Assembly: GCA_035624425.1 (NCBI GenBank)
Contig: DASPRN010000037.1
Location: 1 to 47,179 of the forward strand
Reading direction: 5' to 3'
DNA: 47,179 bases
Origin: AC-32 sp035624425
GTDB lineage: Bacteria; Actinomycetota; Thermoleophilia; Gaiellales; Gaiellaceae
Numbering within the stretch: position 1 is the first letter of the stretch; every line of letters starts with the position of its first letter. Positions 5,359-13,729 of this stretch are shown piece after piece. Made by a program: the position numbers and the translations under genes. Below the pieces are notes generated by a model. That model ran no database searches and had not been told where the DNA came from. It saw only the letters and a list, made by a program, of their open reading frames with translations.

Positions 5359-7971
5359 TCAGCCGCCCGAGACGGAAGCCGTCACGCCCGCTTCCTTCAG
5401 CGCGGCCTGTGCGGCTGCGAGACGCGCGAGCGGGACGCGGTAGGGCGAGCAGCTGACGTAGTCGAGCCCGAGGCCGTGGCAGAACGCGATCGAGTCGGGC
5501 TCGCCGCCGTGCTCGCCGCAGATGCCCATCTTCAGGCCTTCCTTCGCGCCCCGGCCCCGCTCGACCGCGATCCGCATCAGCTCACCGACGCCGCGCTGGT
5601 CGATCGTCTCGAACGGGTTGCGCTCGAGCACGCCGTCCTCGAGGTAGCGAGTCAGGAACTTGCCCTCGGCGTCGTCGCGCGAGAAGCCGAGCGTCGTCTG
5701 CGTCAGGTCGTTCGTGCCGAACGAGAAGAAGTCCGCGTACTCGGCGATCTCGTCCGCGCAGATGCAGGCACGTGGGAGCTCGATCATCGTGCCGACGAGG
5801 TACTCGGCCGTCTCGCTCTCCTCCTGCGCGGTCGCAACGGTGATCGCGCGCAGCCGGTGGAGCTCCTCGGCGAGGCCGACGAGCGGGTGCATGATCTCGA
5901 CGAGCGGCGCCCCGCCCGTGCGCTCCTCGACGGCGACCGCGGCGCGGATGATCGCGCGCACCTGCATCTCGTAGATCTCGGGCCAGAGCAGGCCGAGCCG
6001 GCAGCCGCGGGTGCCGAGCATCGGGTTCGACTCCTGCAGCGCCACGATGCGCTCGCGCACCCGCTCGTCGGTCGCCTCCTCGAGCGGCGGCAGGAACTCG
6101 TGCAGCGGCGGGTCGAGCAGGCGGATCGTCACCGGCAGGCCGGCCATCGCCTCGAAGATCCCCTCGAAGTCGCCCTGCTGGAGCGGCAGCAGCTTCTCGA
6201 GCGCGGCGCGGCGCTCCTCCTCGCCGGCGGCCATGATCATCTCGCGGACGCGCGGCAGCCGGTCCTCGGCCATGAACATGTGCTCGGTCCGGCAGAGGCC
6301 GATCCCCTGCGCGCCGAACTCGCGCGCCTTGGCCGCGTCCTCGGGGGTGTCGGCGTTGGCGCGCACCTTCAGCCGCCGCAGCTCGTCGGCCCAGCCCAGG
6401 ATCGTCTCGAAGTCCTCGTTGATCTGCGGTGCGACGAGCTCGACCGGCCCGATGATCACCCGGCCGGTGCCGCCGTCGATCGTGATCACGTCGCCCTCGG
6501 CGAGCTCCCGGCCGTGGAGCGAGAACGTGCGGGCCTCGAGATCGATCGTGAGGCCCTCGCAGCCGGCGACGCACGGCTTGCCCATCCCGCGCGCGACCAC
6601 GGCCGCGTGGGAGGTCATGCCTCCGTGCGCGGTCAGGATGCCCCTCGCCTGCAGCAGGCCGTGGATGTCGTCCGGGGTCGTCTCCCAGCGGACCAGGATC
6701 ACGTCCTCGCCGGCCTGGCCGCGCTGCTCGGCCGTGTCGGCGTCGAGAACCGCCGGGCCCGAGGCGGCGCCGGGCGACGCGTTCAGGCCGCGAGCTGCGA
6801 CCTCGACCTCGGCCCTCGGGTTGATCATCGGGTGGAGCAGCTGATCGAGCTGGCCGGCATCGATCCGCGCGACGGCCTGCTCGCGGGAGATCAGCCCCTC
6901 TTCCACCATCGAGACGGCCGCGCGGAGAGCCGCGGTGGCCGTCCGCTTCGCCGAGCGCGTCTGGAGGAGGTAGAGCCGCCCGTCCTCGACGGTGAACTCG
7001 ATGTCCTGCATGTCGCGGTAGTGCTGCTCGAGGCGCTGCATCGTCGCCAGCAGCTGCTCGAACGGCTCGGGCATGCGCTCCTCCATCGCCTCGAGCGGCT
7101 CGGGGGTGCGGATGCCCGCGACCACGTCCTCGCCCTGGGCGTCGGCCAGGAACTCACCGTAGATCCCCTGCTCGCCGGTGGAGGGGTCGCGCGTGAACGC
7201 GACCCCGGTTCCGGAGGTCGAGCCCTTGTTGCCGAAGACCATCTGCACGACGTTGACCGCGGTGCCGAGGTCGTCCGGGATCCGGTTCGCGCGGCGGTAG
7301 ACCTGCGCGCGCGGCGTGTCCCACGAGTCGAAGACGGCCTTGACCGCCCGGCCGAGCTGCCGGCGTGCGTCCTCCGGGAACGGCTGACCGACCTCCTCCC
7401 TGTAGATCTCCTTGAACGTCCCGACGAGCTCGCGGAGGTCGTCGGCCGAGAGCTCGACGTCCTGCTGGACGCCACGCTCGCTCTTGAGCTCGGTCAGCGC
7501 CCGCTCGAACCGCTGCCCGTCGACCCCGTCGACGACCTCGCCGTACATCTGGATCAGGCGCCGGTAGGAGTCGAAGGCGAAGCGCGGGTTGCCGGTCGAG
7601 CGGGCCAGGCCCTCGACCGACTCGTCGTTCAGGCCGAGGTTGAGGATCGTGTCCATCATCCCCGGCATCGAGACCGCAGCGCCGGAGCGGACCGAGACGA
7701 GCAGCGGGTCGCTCGCGTCGCCGAAGCGCTTGCCGGTCTTCTCCTCCAGCGCGCTCAAGTGCCGCTCGATCTCCGGCTCGAGCCCTTCGGGAAGCTCCTT
7801 GCCGTTCAGCACGTACGCGCGGCACGCGTCGGTGGTGACGGTGAACCCGGCCGGGACGGGAACCCCGAGCTGCGTCATCTCGGCCAGGCCCACGCCTTTG
7901 CCGCCGAGCAGCTCCCGCCCGCCCTCGGACGGCTCGTCGAAGTCGTAGACGAAACGCCCGTTCGTTGGCAT
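5359..7971 (-). CDS. ppdK: Pyruvate, phosphate dikinase
   Basis: 870 residues, normal for the family. It interconverts pyruvate + ATP + Pi and PEP + AMP + PPi. The N-terminal ATP-grasp part has 'LLGGKGVGLAEMTQLGVPVPAGFTVTT' (about 20-48). The swivelling phosphohistidine domain has GGMTSHAAVVARGMGKP with the catalytic His near residue 455; the Thr two residues before it is the site phosphorylated by the PPDK regulator. The C-terminal PEP/pyruvate barrel contains 'CRTEHMFM', 'GTNDLTQTTLG' and 'ICGEHGGEP'. The matching regulator gene ppsR is about 3 kb away, separated by a plus-strand cassette. Confidence 0.97.
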   Translation of the reverse strand: MPTNGRFVYDFDEPSEGGRELLGGKGVGLAEMTQLGVPVPAGFTVTTDACRAYVLNGKELPEGLEPEIERHLSALEEKTGKRFGDASDPLLVSVRSGAAVSMPGMMDTILNLGLNDESVEGLARSTGNPRFAFDSYRRLIQMYGEVVDGVDGQRFERALTELKSERGVQQDVELSADDLRELVGTFKEIYREEVGQPFPEDARRQLGRAVKAVFDSWDTPRAQVYRRANRIPDDLGTAVNVVQMVFGNKGSTSGTGVAFTRDPSTGEQGIYGEFLADAQGEDVVAGIRTPEPLEAMEERMPEPFEQLLATMQRLEQHYRDMQDIEFTVEDGRLYLLQTRSAKRTATAALRAAVSMVEEGLISREQAVARIDAGQLDQLLHPMINPRAEVEVAARGLNASPGAASGPAVLDADTAEQRGQAGEDVILVRWETTPDDIHGLLQARGILTAHGGMTSHAAVVARGMGKPCVAGCEGLTIDLEARTFSLHGRELAEGDVITIDGGTGRVIIGPVELVAPQINEDFETILGWADELRRLKVRANADTPEDAAKAREFGAQGIGLCRTEHMFMAEDRLPRVREMIMAAGEEERRAALEKLLPLQQGDFEGIFEAMAGLPVTIRLLDPPLHEFLPPLEEATDERVRERIVALQESNPMLGTRGCRLGLLWPEIYEMQVRAIIRAAVAVEERTGGAPLVEIMHPLVGLAEELHRLRAITVATAQEESETAEYLVGTMIELPRACICADEIAEYADFFSFGTNDLTQTTLGFSRDDAEGKFLTRYLEDGVLERNPFETIDQRGVGELMRIAVERGRGAKEGLKMGICGEHGGEPDSIAFCHGLGLDYVSCSPYRVPLARLAAAQAALKEAGVTASVSGG

Positions 7972-8002
7972 TGCGCTGCAATCTTCCCACGGACCGCCCG
8001 AC

Positions 8003-8008
8003 TACACT
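8003..8008 (+). promoter_or_regulatory. -10 element TACACT of the PD40 gene (leaderless)
   Basis: TACACT ends exactly 6 bases before the GTG at 8015, placing the transcription start at the start codon. The gap to divergent ppdK is 43 bp. Confidence 0.5.
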
Positions 8009-8014
8009 CGGGCA

Positions 8015-8983
8015 GTGGCACTGAGCAGGTTCTCCGTGGTGGCCGCGGCGGCGCTGCTCCTCGGCATCGCGAACGGCGCCGGAGCCACCGTCCACGGCAG
8101 CCGGATCGCGTTCGGGCTCGAGCACGGCGACCTGAGCAGCATCTACACGGTGCGCCCGAACGGCAGCGGCCTGCGCCGCCTCACCTCCCCGCCGACCCGG
8201 CAGGAGCTGGGCGGCGACTCGGGCCCGGTGTGGTCGCCGAACGGGCGCCGGATCGTCTTCGAGCGCGACCTGACCTACTGGGGCGAGGACCGCTTCCGGC
8301 TGACGTCCGTGTCCGCGGGTGGCGGGCTCTCCCGCGACCTCACGCACGGGCCGTTCGACGCCATGCCGACCTACTCGCCGCACGGCCTGCGCATCGCCTT
8401 CGTCCGCGCGGCCGGCGAGGCGGTCTCCCTGTACACGATCGACCGGCAAGGCCACCACGCCACGGAGCTTCTCTCCGACGGGCTCGACGTCACACCTGCC
8501 TGGTCTCCGGACGGCAAGACGATCGCCTTCTCGCGCCTCGCCGATCAGTCGCTCCCGATCGACCAGGCGACGCTCTATCTCGCCAACGCCAACGGCACCC
8601 ATGTCCGGCCGCTGGGCGCCTTGCCGGTCCGCGGAGTCTCGCCGTCGTGGTCGCCCGACGGGCACCGCATCGCGTTCGTCTCCTTCGCCGACCACAACGG
8701 CAGCGCCTGCCAGGCCGACACCTGCCCGCCGAACGGCGAGATCTACGTGGTCGGCGCCGACGGGACCGGCCTCACGCGGCTCACGGCGAGCAAGGCCGAC
8801 GACGAGCATCCGACCTGGGCCCCGGACGGCTCGCGGATCGCGTTCGCGAGCGGGTTCCAGCTCCGCAGCCAGGGGCATCTGCCCTGGCTGGTCTCCGTTC
8901 CCGCCGGAGGTGGTGCGCCGAAGCGGATCGGCCGGTTCTCCGGGGTGCTGGACCCCTCCTGGAGCCCCGCGGGCGTCCGGTAG
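8015..8983 (+). CDS. Secreted TolB-like PD40 beta-propeller protein
   Basis: A 322-residue protein with a signal peptide (about 1-25, 'LSRFSVVAAAALLLGIANGAGA'). At least five PD40/WD40-like blades follow, each with the hallmark 'P.WSPDG..IAF' (VWSPNGRRIVF, TYSPHGLRIAF, AWSPDGKTIAF, SWSPDGHRIAF, TWAPDGSRIAF). It resembles the propeller of TolB, but there is no N-terminal TolB domain and no Tol-Pal system is expected in an actinobacterium. It is probably a secreted binding protein of unknown ligand. Its TAG stop doubles as the first half of the next gene's -10. Confidence 0.85.
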   Translation: MALSRFSVVAAAALLLGIANGAGATVHGSRIAFGLEHGDLSSIYTVRPNGSGLRRLTSPPTRQELGGDSGPVWSPNGRRIVFERDLTYWGEDRFRLTSVSAGGGLSRDLTHGPFDAMPTYSPHGLRIAFVRAAGEAVSLYTIDRQGHHATELLSDGLDVTPAWSPDGKTIAFSRLADQSLPIDQATLYLANANGTHVRPLGALPVRGVSPSWSPDGHRIAFVSFADHNGSACQADTCPPNGEIYVVGADGTGLTRLTASKADDEHPTWAPDGSRIAFASGFQLRSQGHLPWLVSVPAGGGAPKRIGRFSGVLDPSWSPAGVR

Positions 8984-8986
8984 CCT
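8981..8986 (+). promoter_or_regulatory. -10 element TAGCCT of the mhqO-like gene, overlapping the previous stop codon
   Basis: The TAG stop of the PD40 gene (8981-8983) forms the first three bases of TAGCCT, which ends 6 bases before the GTG at 8993. Confidence 0.45.
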
Positions 8987-8992
8987 CACGGC

Positions 8993-9910
8993 GTGAAGCT
9001 CGAAGGCATCCACCATGTCACGGCGATCACGGGAGATGCGCCCGGCAACGTCGATTTCTACGTGCGCGTTCTCGGGCTGCGGCTCGTCAAGAAGAGCGTC
9101 AACCAGGACGACCCGACCGTTTACCACCTCTTCTACGCGGACGAGGAAGGCAAGCCCGGGAGCGACATCACCTTCTTCGAGTACCCGGGCGCGGCGCCGG
9201 GCAGGGCCGGCGCGGGGATGGTGCACACCGTCGAGTGGCGCGTGGCCTCGCCCGAGTCGATCGACTTCTGGGAGAGCCGGCTCGGCGACCAGGGCATCGC
9301 GGCCGAGCGCGATGGAGAAGGCGGCCTCTCGTTCGCAGACCCGGAGGGCCTGCGACACCGCCTCGTCGTGGACGAGACGGACGACGAGCCGCTGACCGCC
9401 GACCACCCGGAGATCCCGAAGGAGCACGCGTTGCAGGGGTTCAACGCAGTCCACGCGTACGCGCGTGACCCGGAGCAGAGCCGTGGCTTCCTCGAGGCGC
9501 TCGAGTTCGACCCTCGCGGCGACGTGTGGGAGGCGCGCGGCGAGCGGCGCGGCGGGCTCTACGCCTACGGCCGCTCCGACGAGCGTGGCATTCCCGGCGC
9601 CGGCACAGTGCACCACGTCGCCTGGGCCTCGACGCTGGAGGAGCACGAGGCCTGGGAGCAGCGGGTTCTCGAGGCCGGCGGCTCCCCCACCCCGGTCATC
9701 GACCGCTTCTACTTTCGCTCGATCTACTTCCGCGAGCCGAGCGGCGTGCTGTTCGAGATCGCGACGATCGGCCCGGGCTTCGACGTCGACGAGCCGCTCG
9801 AGCACCTCGGCGAGCACCTCTCGCTGCCGCCGAACTATGAGAACCTGCGCGGCCGGCTCGAGCAGGTGCTGACGCCGCTGCCGGACCCGCGGGCACTGCG
9901 CGCCGGGTGA
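8993..9910 (+). CDS. mhqO: Ring-cleaving dioxygenase of the VOC/glyoxalase superfamily (MhqO-like)
   Basis: A 305-residue protein with two paired VOC modules. Metal-ligand candidates are His8 in 'GIHHVT', His about 208 in 'TVHHVAW' and Glu about 255 in 'VLFEIAT', the His-His-Glu set of extradiol/hydroquinone dioxygenases such as MhqO, LinE and PcpA. The start 'EGIHHVTAITGDAPGNVDFYVRVLGLRLVKK' is typical of MhqO. It overlaps the next gene, an MhqD-like hydrolase, by 4 bases (GTGA). In Bacillus subtilis the mhq genes detoxify quinones, so a two-gene quinone/catechol detoxification unit is likely. No MhqR-type regulator is visible nearby. Confidence 0.88.
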   Translation: MKLEGIHHVTAITGDAPGNVDFYVRVLGLRLVKKSVNQDDPTVYHLFYADEEGKPGSDITFFEYPGAAPGRAGAGMVHTVEWRVASPESIDFWESRLGDQGIAAERDGEGGLSFADPEGLRHRLVVDETDDEPLTADHPEIPKEHALQGFNAVHAYARDPEQSRGFLEALEFDPRGDVWEARGERRGGLYAYGRSDERGIPGAGTVHHVAWASTLEEHEAWEQRVLEAGGSPTPVIDRFYFRSIYFREPSGVLFEIATIGPGFDVDEPLEHLGEHLSLPPNYENLRGRLEQVLTPLPDPRALRAG

Positions 9911-10557
9911 CCATCGCCTACCGCGAGCGCGCGGCCGCGGGAGAGCCTGAAGGCCTGCTCGTCCTCTTTCACGGCCGAGGCGTGGACGAGAACGACCTCT
10001 TCCCGCTCCTGGACGAGCTCGACCCGGAGCGCCGCCTGCTCGGGCTCGCGCCGCGCGGGCCGCTTTCGCTACCGCCCGGCGGGTCCCACTGGTACGCGTT
10101 TCTGGAAGTCGGCTTCCCGGAGCCGGAGACGTTCCTCGCGACCTATGCGGCCGTCTCCGCGTGGCTCGACTCGGTCGCCACCGAGACCGGAATCGGGCCG
10201 GAGCGGACCGTCCTCGGCGGCTTCTCGCAGGGCACTGCGATGACCTACGCGCTCGGGCTGGGGCGCGACCGTCCGCATCCGGCAGCGCTGATCGCCCTCA
10301 GCGGGTTCATGCCGACGGCGCCCGGGTTCGAGCTCGACCTGTCGCAGCCCTTGCCGCGGGTCGCGATCGGGCACGGGACCTACGACCCGGTGATCTCGGT
10401 CGAGTGGAGCAGACGCGCGAAAGCCGCGCTCGAGGAGGCCGGCGCCGACGTTCTCTACCGCGAGTCCCCGCTCTCGCACGCGGTCGACCCGCGCTTCCTT
10501 CGCGAGCTGCAGCCGTGGCTCGCGTCGGTCTACGACGGCGTGACCGGCGGGCGGTAG
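9907..10557 (+). CDS. mhqD: Phospholipase/carboxylesterase family hydrolase (MhqD-like)
   Basis: A 216-residue alpha/beta hydrolase. The oxyanion-hole segment is 'LLVLFHGRGVDENDLFPL' (18-35). The catalytic triad is Ser107 in GFSQG, Asp160 in 'HGTYDPVI' and His191 in 'PLSHAVD'. This is the small YpfH/MhqD esterase group. Overlap with the ring-cleaving dioxygenase gene (GTGA) shows translational coupling; in B. subtilis the homologous genes respond together to quinones. Substrate specificity cannot be read from sequence. Its 3' end overlaps a small membrane-protein gene on the other strand by 28 bases. Confidence 0.88.
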   Translation: MTIAYRERAAAGEPEGLLVLFHGRGVDENDLFPLLDELDPERRLLGLAPRGPLSLPPGGSHWYAFLEVGFPEPETFLATYAAVSAWLDSVATETGIGPERTVLGGFSQGTAMTYALGLGRDRPHPAALIALSGFMPTAPGFELDLSQPLPRVAIGHGTYDPVISVEWSRRAKAALEEAGADVLYRESPLSHAVDPRFLRELQPWLASVYDGVTGGR

Positions 10558-10745
10558 CCGGGTCTCCGGCGCGCGCGGAAGTCGGCCAGCCACGCGAGGG
10601 CGCGCAGGCCCATCCAGACGGGCGTGAGCAGCACGTAGAAGAGCACCAGCGCGAAGGCGAGGATCAGCCACCAGAGCGCCCACCGCCAGAGCGGGACCCT
10701 GCCCTTGACGCCTGTCTCTCTCGCCCGGACGACTTGCCTATGCAT
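10530..10745 (-). CDS. Small membrane protein, unknown function
   Basis: A 71-residue frame from ATG 10745 with one strong membrane helix (about residues 21-43, WRWALWWLILAFALVLFYVL) flanked by basic segments, ending in an Arg/Pro-rich tail. Third codon positions are strongly G/C, as in real genes here. Upstream in-frame starts exist at 10766 (ATG) and 10778 (TTG). I recognise no family. It overlaps the end of the mhqD-like gene on the other strand. Confidence 0.55.
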   Translation of the reverse strand: MHRQVVRARETGVKGRVPLWRWALWWLILAFALVLFYVLLTPVWMGLRALAWLADFRARRRPGYRPPVTPS

Positions 10746-10820
10746 CCCACAGAGGGTGTTGGGCATGCGCACCGTCAACGCCTTTCGGCCGGCGTCGCAG
10801 ACGAGCGGCGCTGCGACGGG

Positions 10821-11663
10821 TCACGAGACCGGCGCTTCGGCCTTCGCGCCGTTCTCCGCCCGGCGGCGGTCGACCATGCGGATCACCCTTGCGGCGGTCT
10901 CCTCGATCGACAGGTCGGAGATCTCGATCACCGGGCAGCCGAGCCGGCGGTGAATCGCCTCGGCCTGCTCGAGCTCCGCATAGATCTCGAGCAGCTCGGC
11001 GTAGCCACGCTGGTTCCCGCCGAGGCGGGCCACGCGCTGGCGGCGGATCTCCTGGAGGCGGGTCGCGTCGATCGTCAGGCCGACGATCTTGGTCGGGTCG
11101 ATCTCGAAGAGGGCTGACGGCGGGTCGATCCCCTTCACGACCGGCACGTTCGCGGTCTTGTAGCCGAGGTATCCGAGGTACATCGAGAGCGGCGTCTTGG
11201 AGGTGCGCGAGACGCCGACGAGGACGATGTCGGCGTCGTGGAGGCCGGCGCCGACCCCATCGTCGTACTTGACCGCGAACTCGATCGCCGCGATCCGCTT
11301 GAAGTAGGTCGAGTCAAGTGGGGCGCGGGCACCCGGGGTCATCTGGGCGGCGACGCCGGCGACCCTCGCCACGGCCTCGATCGGATGGCCGAGCAGGTCG
11401 CAGTAGTGCAGTCGGTAGCGGCGGCAGAGTGCGCGGGCCGCGTCGCGGAGCTCCGGATGGACGAGCGTGTAGACGATCACGGCCGGCCGGCCCTTGGCGC
11501 GGTTGAGCGCGAGCTGCAGGTCGTCGACGGTCTCGACGCGCGGGTGGCGGATCTCCTCGAACTCCTGATCGGGGAACTGCGCCTCGAGCGCGTGGACGAG
11601 GCGCACTGCCGTCTCGCCGGTGGAGTCGGAGATGACGTGCAGCTCGACGGGTTGCCCGGTCAT
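10821..11663 (-). CDS. ppsR: Pyruvate, phosphate dikinase regulatory protein (bifunctional kinase/pyrophosphorylase)
   Basis: A 280-residue DUF299 protein. It begins 'VELHVISDSTGETAVRLVHALEAQF' and has the P-loop 'VGVSRTSKTPLSMYLGYLGYKTANVP' (about 148-173), 'DPTKIVGLTI', and a terminal 'CPVIEISDLSIEETAARV'. In this family the enzyme uses ADP to phosphorylate the active-site Thr of PPDK (inactivation) and Pi to reverse it, making PPi. Its target ppdK is in this window with the Thr present. The ATG at 11663 is chosen because TACGCT ends 7 bases upstream. The order recO-glyQ-glyS-ppsR resembles that of Firmicutes. Confidence 0.94.
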   Translation of the reverse strand: MTGQPVELHVISDSTGETAVRLVHALEAQFPDQEFEEIRHPRVETVDDLQLALNRAKGRPAVIVYTLVHPELRDAARALCRRYRLHYCDLLGHPIEAVARVAGVAAQMTPGARAPLDSTYFKRIAAIEFAVKYDDGVGAGLHDADIVLVGVSRTSKTPLSMYLGYLGYKTANVPVVKGIDPPSALFEIDPTKIVGLTIDATRLQEIRRQRVARLGGNQRGYAELLEIYAELEQAEAIHRRLGCPVIEISDLSIEETAARVIRMVDRRRAENGAKAEAPVS

Positions 11664-11670
11664 GGGCAAG

Positions 11671-11676
11671 AGCGTA
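11671..11676 (-). promoter_or_regulatory. -10 element TACGCT of ppsR (leaderless)
   Basis: TACGCT ends 7 bases before the ppsR ATG. No Shine-Dalgarno is present. Confidence 0.5.
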
Positions 11677-11755
11677 ACCGCGGCGGCCTGGCCGGGATGC
11701 TGTGCGCTCTGGACGGCCGGGAGCGGCCCTGGGGAAGAACGGTCACCCTTCCGCC

Positions 11756-11833
11756 ACGATCCCGCGACAGACACGGCGCGGTTTCCGGGGTACGCTCAAC
11801 CCGGGCGGCGGGTGGATTCTTCTTCCCCACCCG
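11756..11833 (+). promoter_or_regulatory. Plus-strand promoter-like motif (copy A) with a downstream hairpin
   Basis: ACGATCCCGCGACAGACAC (11756-11774) matches 18 of 19 bases at 20592-20610. Within it CAGACA (11768-11773) could be a -35, with a 17-bp spacer and TACGCT (11791-11796) as -10. A hairpin CGGGTGG/CCACCCG (11809-11833) follows. There is no plus-strand gene; any transcript would run antisense into glyS. It lies in the 215-bp gap between ppsR and glyS, in which I see nothing else. Confidence 0.4.
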
Positions 11834-11878
11834 GGCGGGGACGCGCGCGTGTACATCTAAGGGGCGCCCGGCACGCGC

Positions 11879-13729
11879 TCAGCGCGGGATCTGCGACAGG
11901 TCGCCGAGCCGCCCGAGCGTGTCCCGGACGTCGAGCAGCAGCCGCAGCCGGTTCGCCCTCACCGCCGGATCCTCGTCCATCACCAGCACGTCCTCGAAGA
12001 ACCGCTCCATGGCCGGCCCGAGCGCCGACGCCGTCTCGAGCGCGGCCCGAACGTCCCCGTCGGCCGAGATCGAGTCGGACACCTGAGCCAGCGTTTCGGA
12101 AAGCGCTACCTCGGCACCTTCGCGCAGCAGCGACCGGTCGAGCTCCGCCGCCGCGCTCTCCGCTTCCCGGCCGGCGAGCCGGTTGGCACGGTCGTAGGCC
12201 GTGTAGACCGCGTCAAACGCGGGCGTCTCCCGCTCCTCGTAGAGCGTCAGCGCCAGGCTGGCAACGGCGCCGAGATCCGGGGCCGCCGAGGCGCGGGCCG
12301 CGCGCACGTACTCGACCGGCACCTCGATCAATCCCTCCAGGCGCTCCTCGACGAACTCCCGCACCTCGTCCGGCATCAGCTCGCGCGGGATCGTCAGTCC
12401 GCCGTCGAGTGCCAGCCGGCACAGCCCGATCGCGGCCCGTCTCAGCCCGTACGGGTCCCTCGACCCTGTCGGCTTGTGGCCGAGCGAAAAGGAGACGGCC
12501 AGCGTGTCGAGCTTGTCGGCCGCAGCGAGCACCTTGCCCGCCTCCGTCTGCGGCAGCGGCCCGGACGCCGAGTCGGGCAGGTACTGCTCGTCGATCGCGG
12601 CGCAGACACCCTCGGGATAGCCCGCCAGCCGCGCGTACTCCGCCCCGATATGCCCCTCGAGCTCCGGGAACTCACGCACGAGCTCGGAAGCCTGGTCGGC
12701 CTTCGCCAGGCGCGCGGCCTCGACGCTCGCGTCCCCGCCGCCGAGCTTCTCGACGAGCGCGCGCAGGCGGTCTGCCTTGTCGGCGAACGAACCGGCCCCG
12801 GCGAAGAACGTGATCGAGCCGAGCCGCTCCGCCAGTCGGTCGATTCCGAGCTGGACGTCGCGCTCGAAGGTGAAGGTCGCATCGTCGAGCCGGCCCTCGA
12901 GCACGACCTCGTTCCCGGCGCGAACCGTCTCGGCATCGCCCCCGTTCGCAACAAAGGCGAAGCGGTTGCCGCCGAGCGGGAAATAGCGCTGATGCGACTG
13001 CATCGCGGTCACGACGACGCGCTCGGGCAGCGCGAGGAAGCGCTCGTCGAAGCTCCCCTCGAGCACCGTCACGCTCTCGACCAGGAAGACGACCTCCTCG
13101 AGCACGCCGGCCGGGTCACTCCAGTCGCCGATCGCGTCGAGGCCGGCCACGATCTGACGGCGGCGCTCCTCCGCATCCGGCTCGACGCCCGCCTCCCGCA
13201 GACGCTCCGCGTACTGCCGGGCATGCGGAATCTCGACCGGGCCGCTGGTGAAGCGGTGCCCGAACGACGTCTCCCCGACCACCGGGTCGCCGTCGAGCTC
13301 CGCAAGCATCCAGCGGACCGGCCGGGCTAAGCGGATGCCACTCTCGTCCCAGCGCATGGACTTCGAGAACGAGAGCCCACGGACGATCGCATCGATTCGG
13401 TCGGGCAAGACCTCCCGCAGCGGCCGGCCCGGGCGCTCCAGGCCGAGGAATCCCTCCCGCGAGACGAGCTCCTTCACCGAGACCCCGTGCTTCCTGGCGA
13501 ATCCGGCGGCGGCCTGCTCGGCGAGGTGTTCCGGCGGCCCTTTTATCCACTCGTCCGGCGTCCGCTCGTCGACGTCCAGCAGCGCCGCCAGCCTCCGCGG
13601 GCCGACGAACACCGCCTCGGGGCCGACGCCCAGCTCGCGCTCGACGAGCACCGGGAGCTGCTCCGCCGCCTCCCGGCAGGCACCGGCCGGAAGCTCCTCG
13701 CAGCCGATCTCAACCAGCAGCGTCGGCAT
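11879..13729 (-). CDS. glyS: Glycyl-tRNA synthetase beta subunit
   Basis: A 616-residue protein, somewhat shorter than the usual ~690. It opens 'TLLVEIGCEELPAG', has 'FVGPRRLAALL' (about 41-51), 'KSMRWDESGIRLARPVRWM' (about 118-137), 'HRF' motifs, and 'RDPYGLRRAAIGLCRLAL' (about 420-437), all landmarks of GlyRS beta. The beta subunit supplies tRNA recognition and an HD-like region to the alpha2beta2 enzyme. The ATG lies within glyQ (20-bp overlap), so the two are translated together. Many Actinobacteria instead use a single-chain GlyRS, so the alpha/beta type is informative about lineage. Confidence 0.95.
   Translation of the reverse strand: MPTLLVEIGCEELPAGACREAAEQLPVLVERELGVGPEAVFVGPRRLAALLDVDERTPDEWIKGPPEHLAEQAAAGFARKHGVSVKELVSREGFLGLERPGRPLREVLPDRIDAIVRGLSFSKSMRWDESGIRLARPVRWMLAELDGDPVVGETSFGHRFTSGPVEIPHARQYAERLREAGVEPDAEERRRQIVAGLDAIGDWSDPAGVLEEVVFLVESVTVLEGSFDERFLALPERVVVTAMQSHQRYFPLGGNRFAFVANGGDAETVRAGNEVVLEGRLDDATFTFERDVQLGIDRLAERLGSITFFAGAGSFADKADRLRALVEKLGGGDASVEAARLAKADQASELVREFPELEGHIGAEYARLAGYPEGVCAAIDEQYLPDSASGPLPQTEAGKVLAAADKLDTLAVSFSLGHKPTGSRDPYGLRRAAIGLCRLALDGGLTIPRELMPDEVREFVEERLEGLIEVPVEYVRAARASAAPDLGAVASLALTLYEERETPAFDAVYTAYDRANRLAGREAESAAAELDRSLLREGAEVALSETLAQVSDSISADGDVRAALETASALGPAMERFFEDVLVMDEDPAVRANRLRLLLDVRDTLGRLGDLSQIPR

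Noticed and set aside
5113..9468. A 1451-codon open frame on the plus strand across ppdK and the mhqO region
   Set aside because: It is antisense to ppdK and out of frame with the PD40 and mhqO genes. Its translation is a low-complexity Arg/Ala/Gly/Leu mix expected from GC-rich shadow frames, while the real genes have clear family motifs.
7154..9817. An 887-codon minus-strand frame over the PD40 and mhqO genes and into ppdK
   Set aside because: Same reason: compositional shadow with no recognisable domain, opposite to two genes with intact active-site motifs.
11664..11878. T-box leader for glyQS
   Set aside because: The gap lies downstream of glyS, not upstream of glyQ. No T-box sequence or glycine specifier structure is visible, and glyQ looks leaderless.
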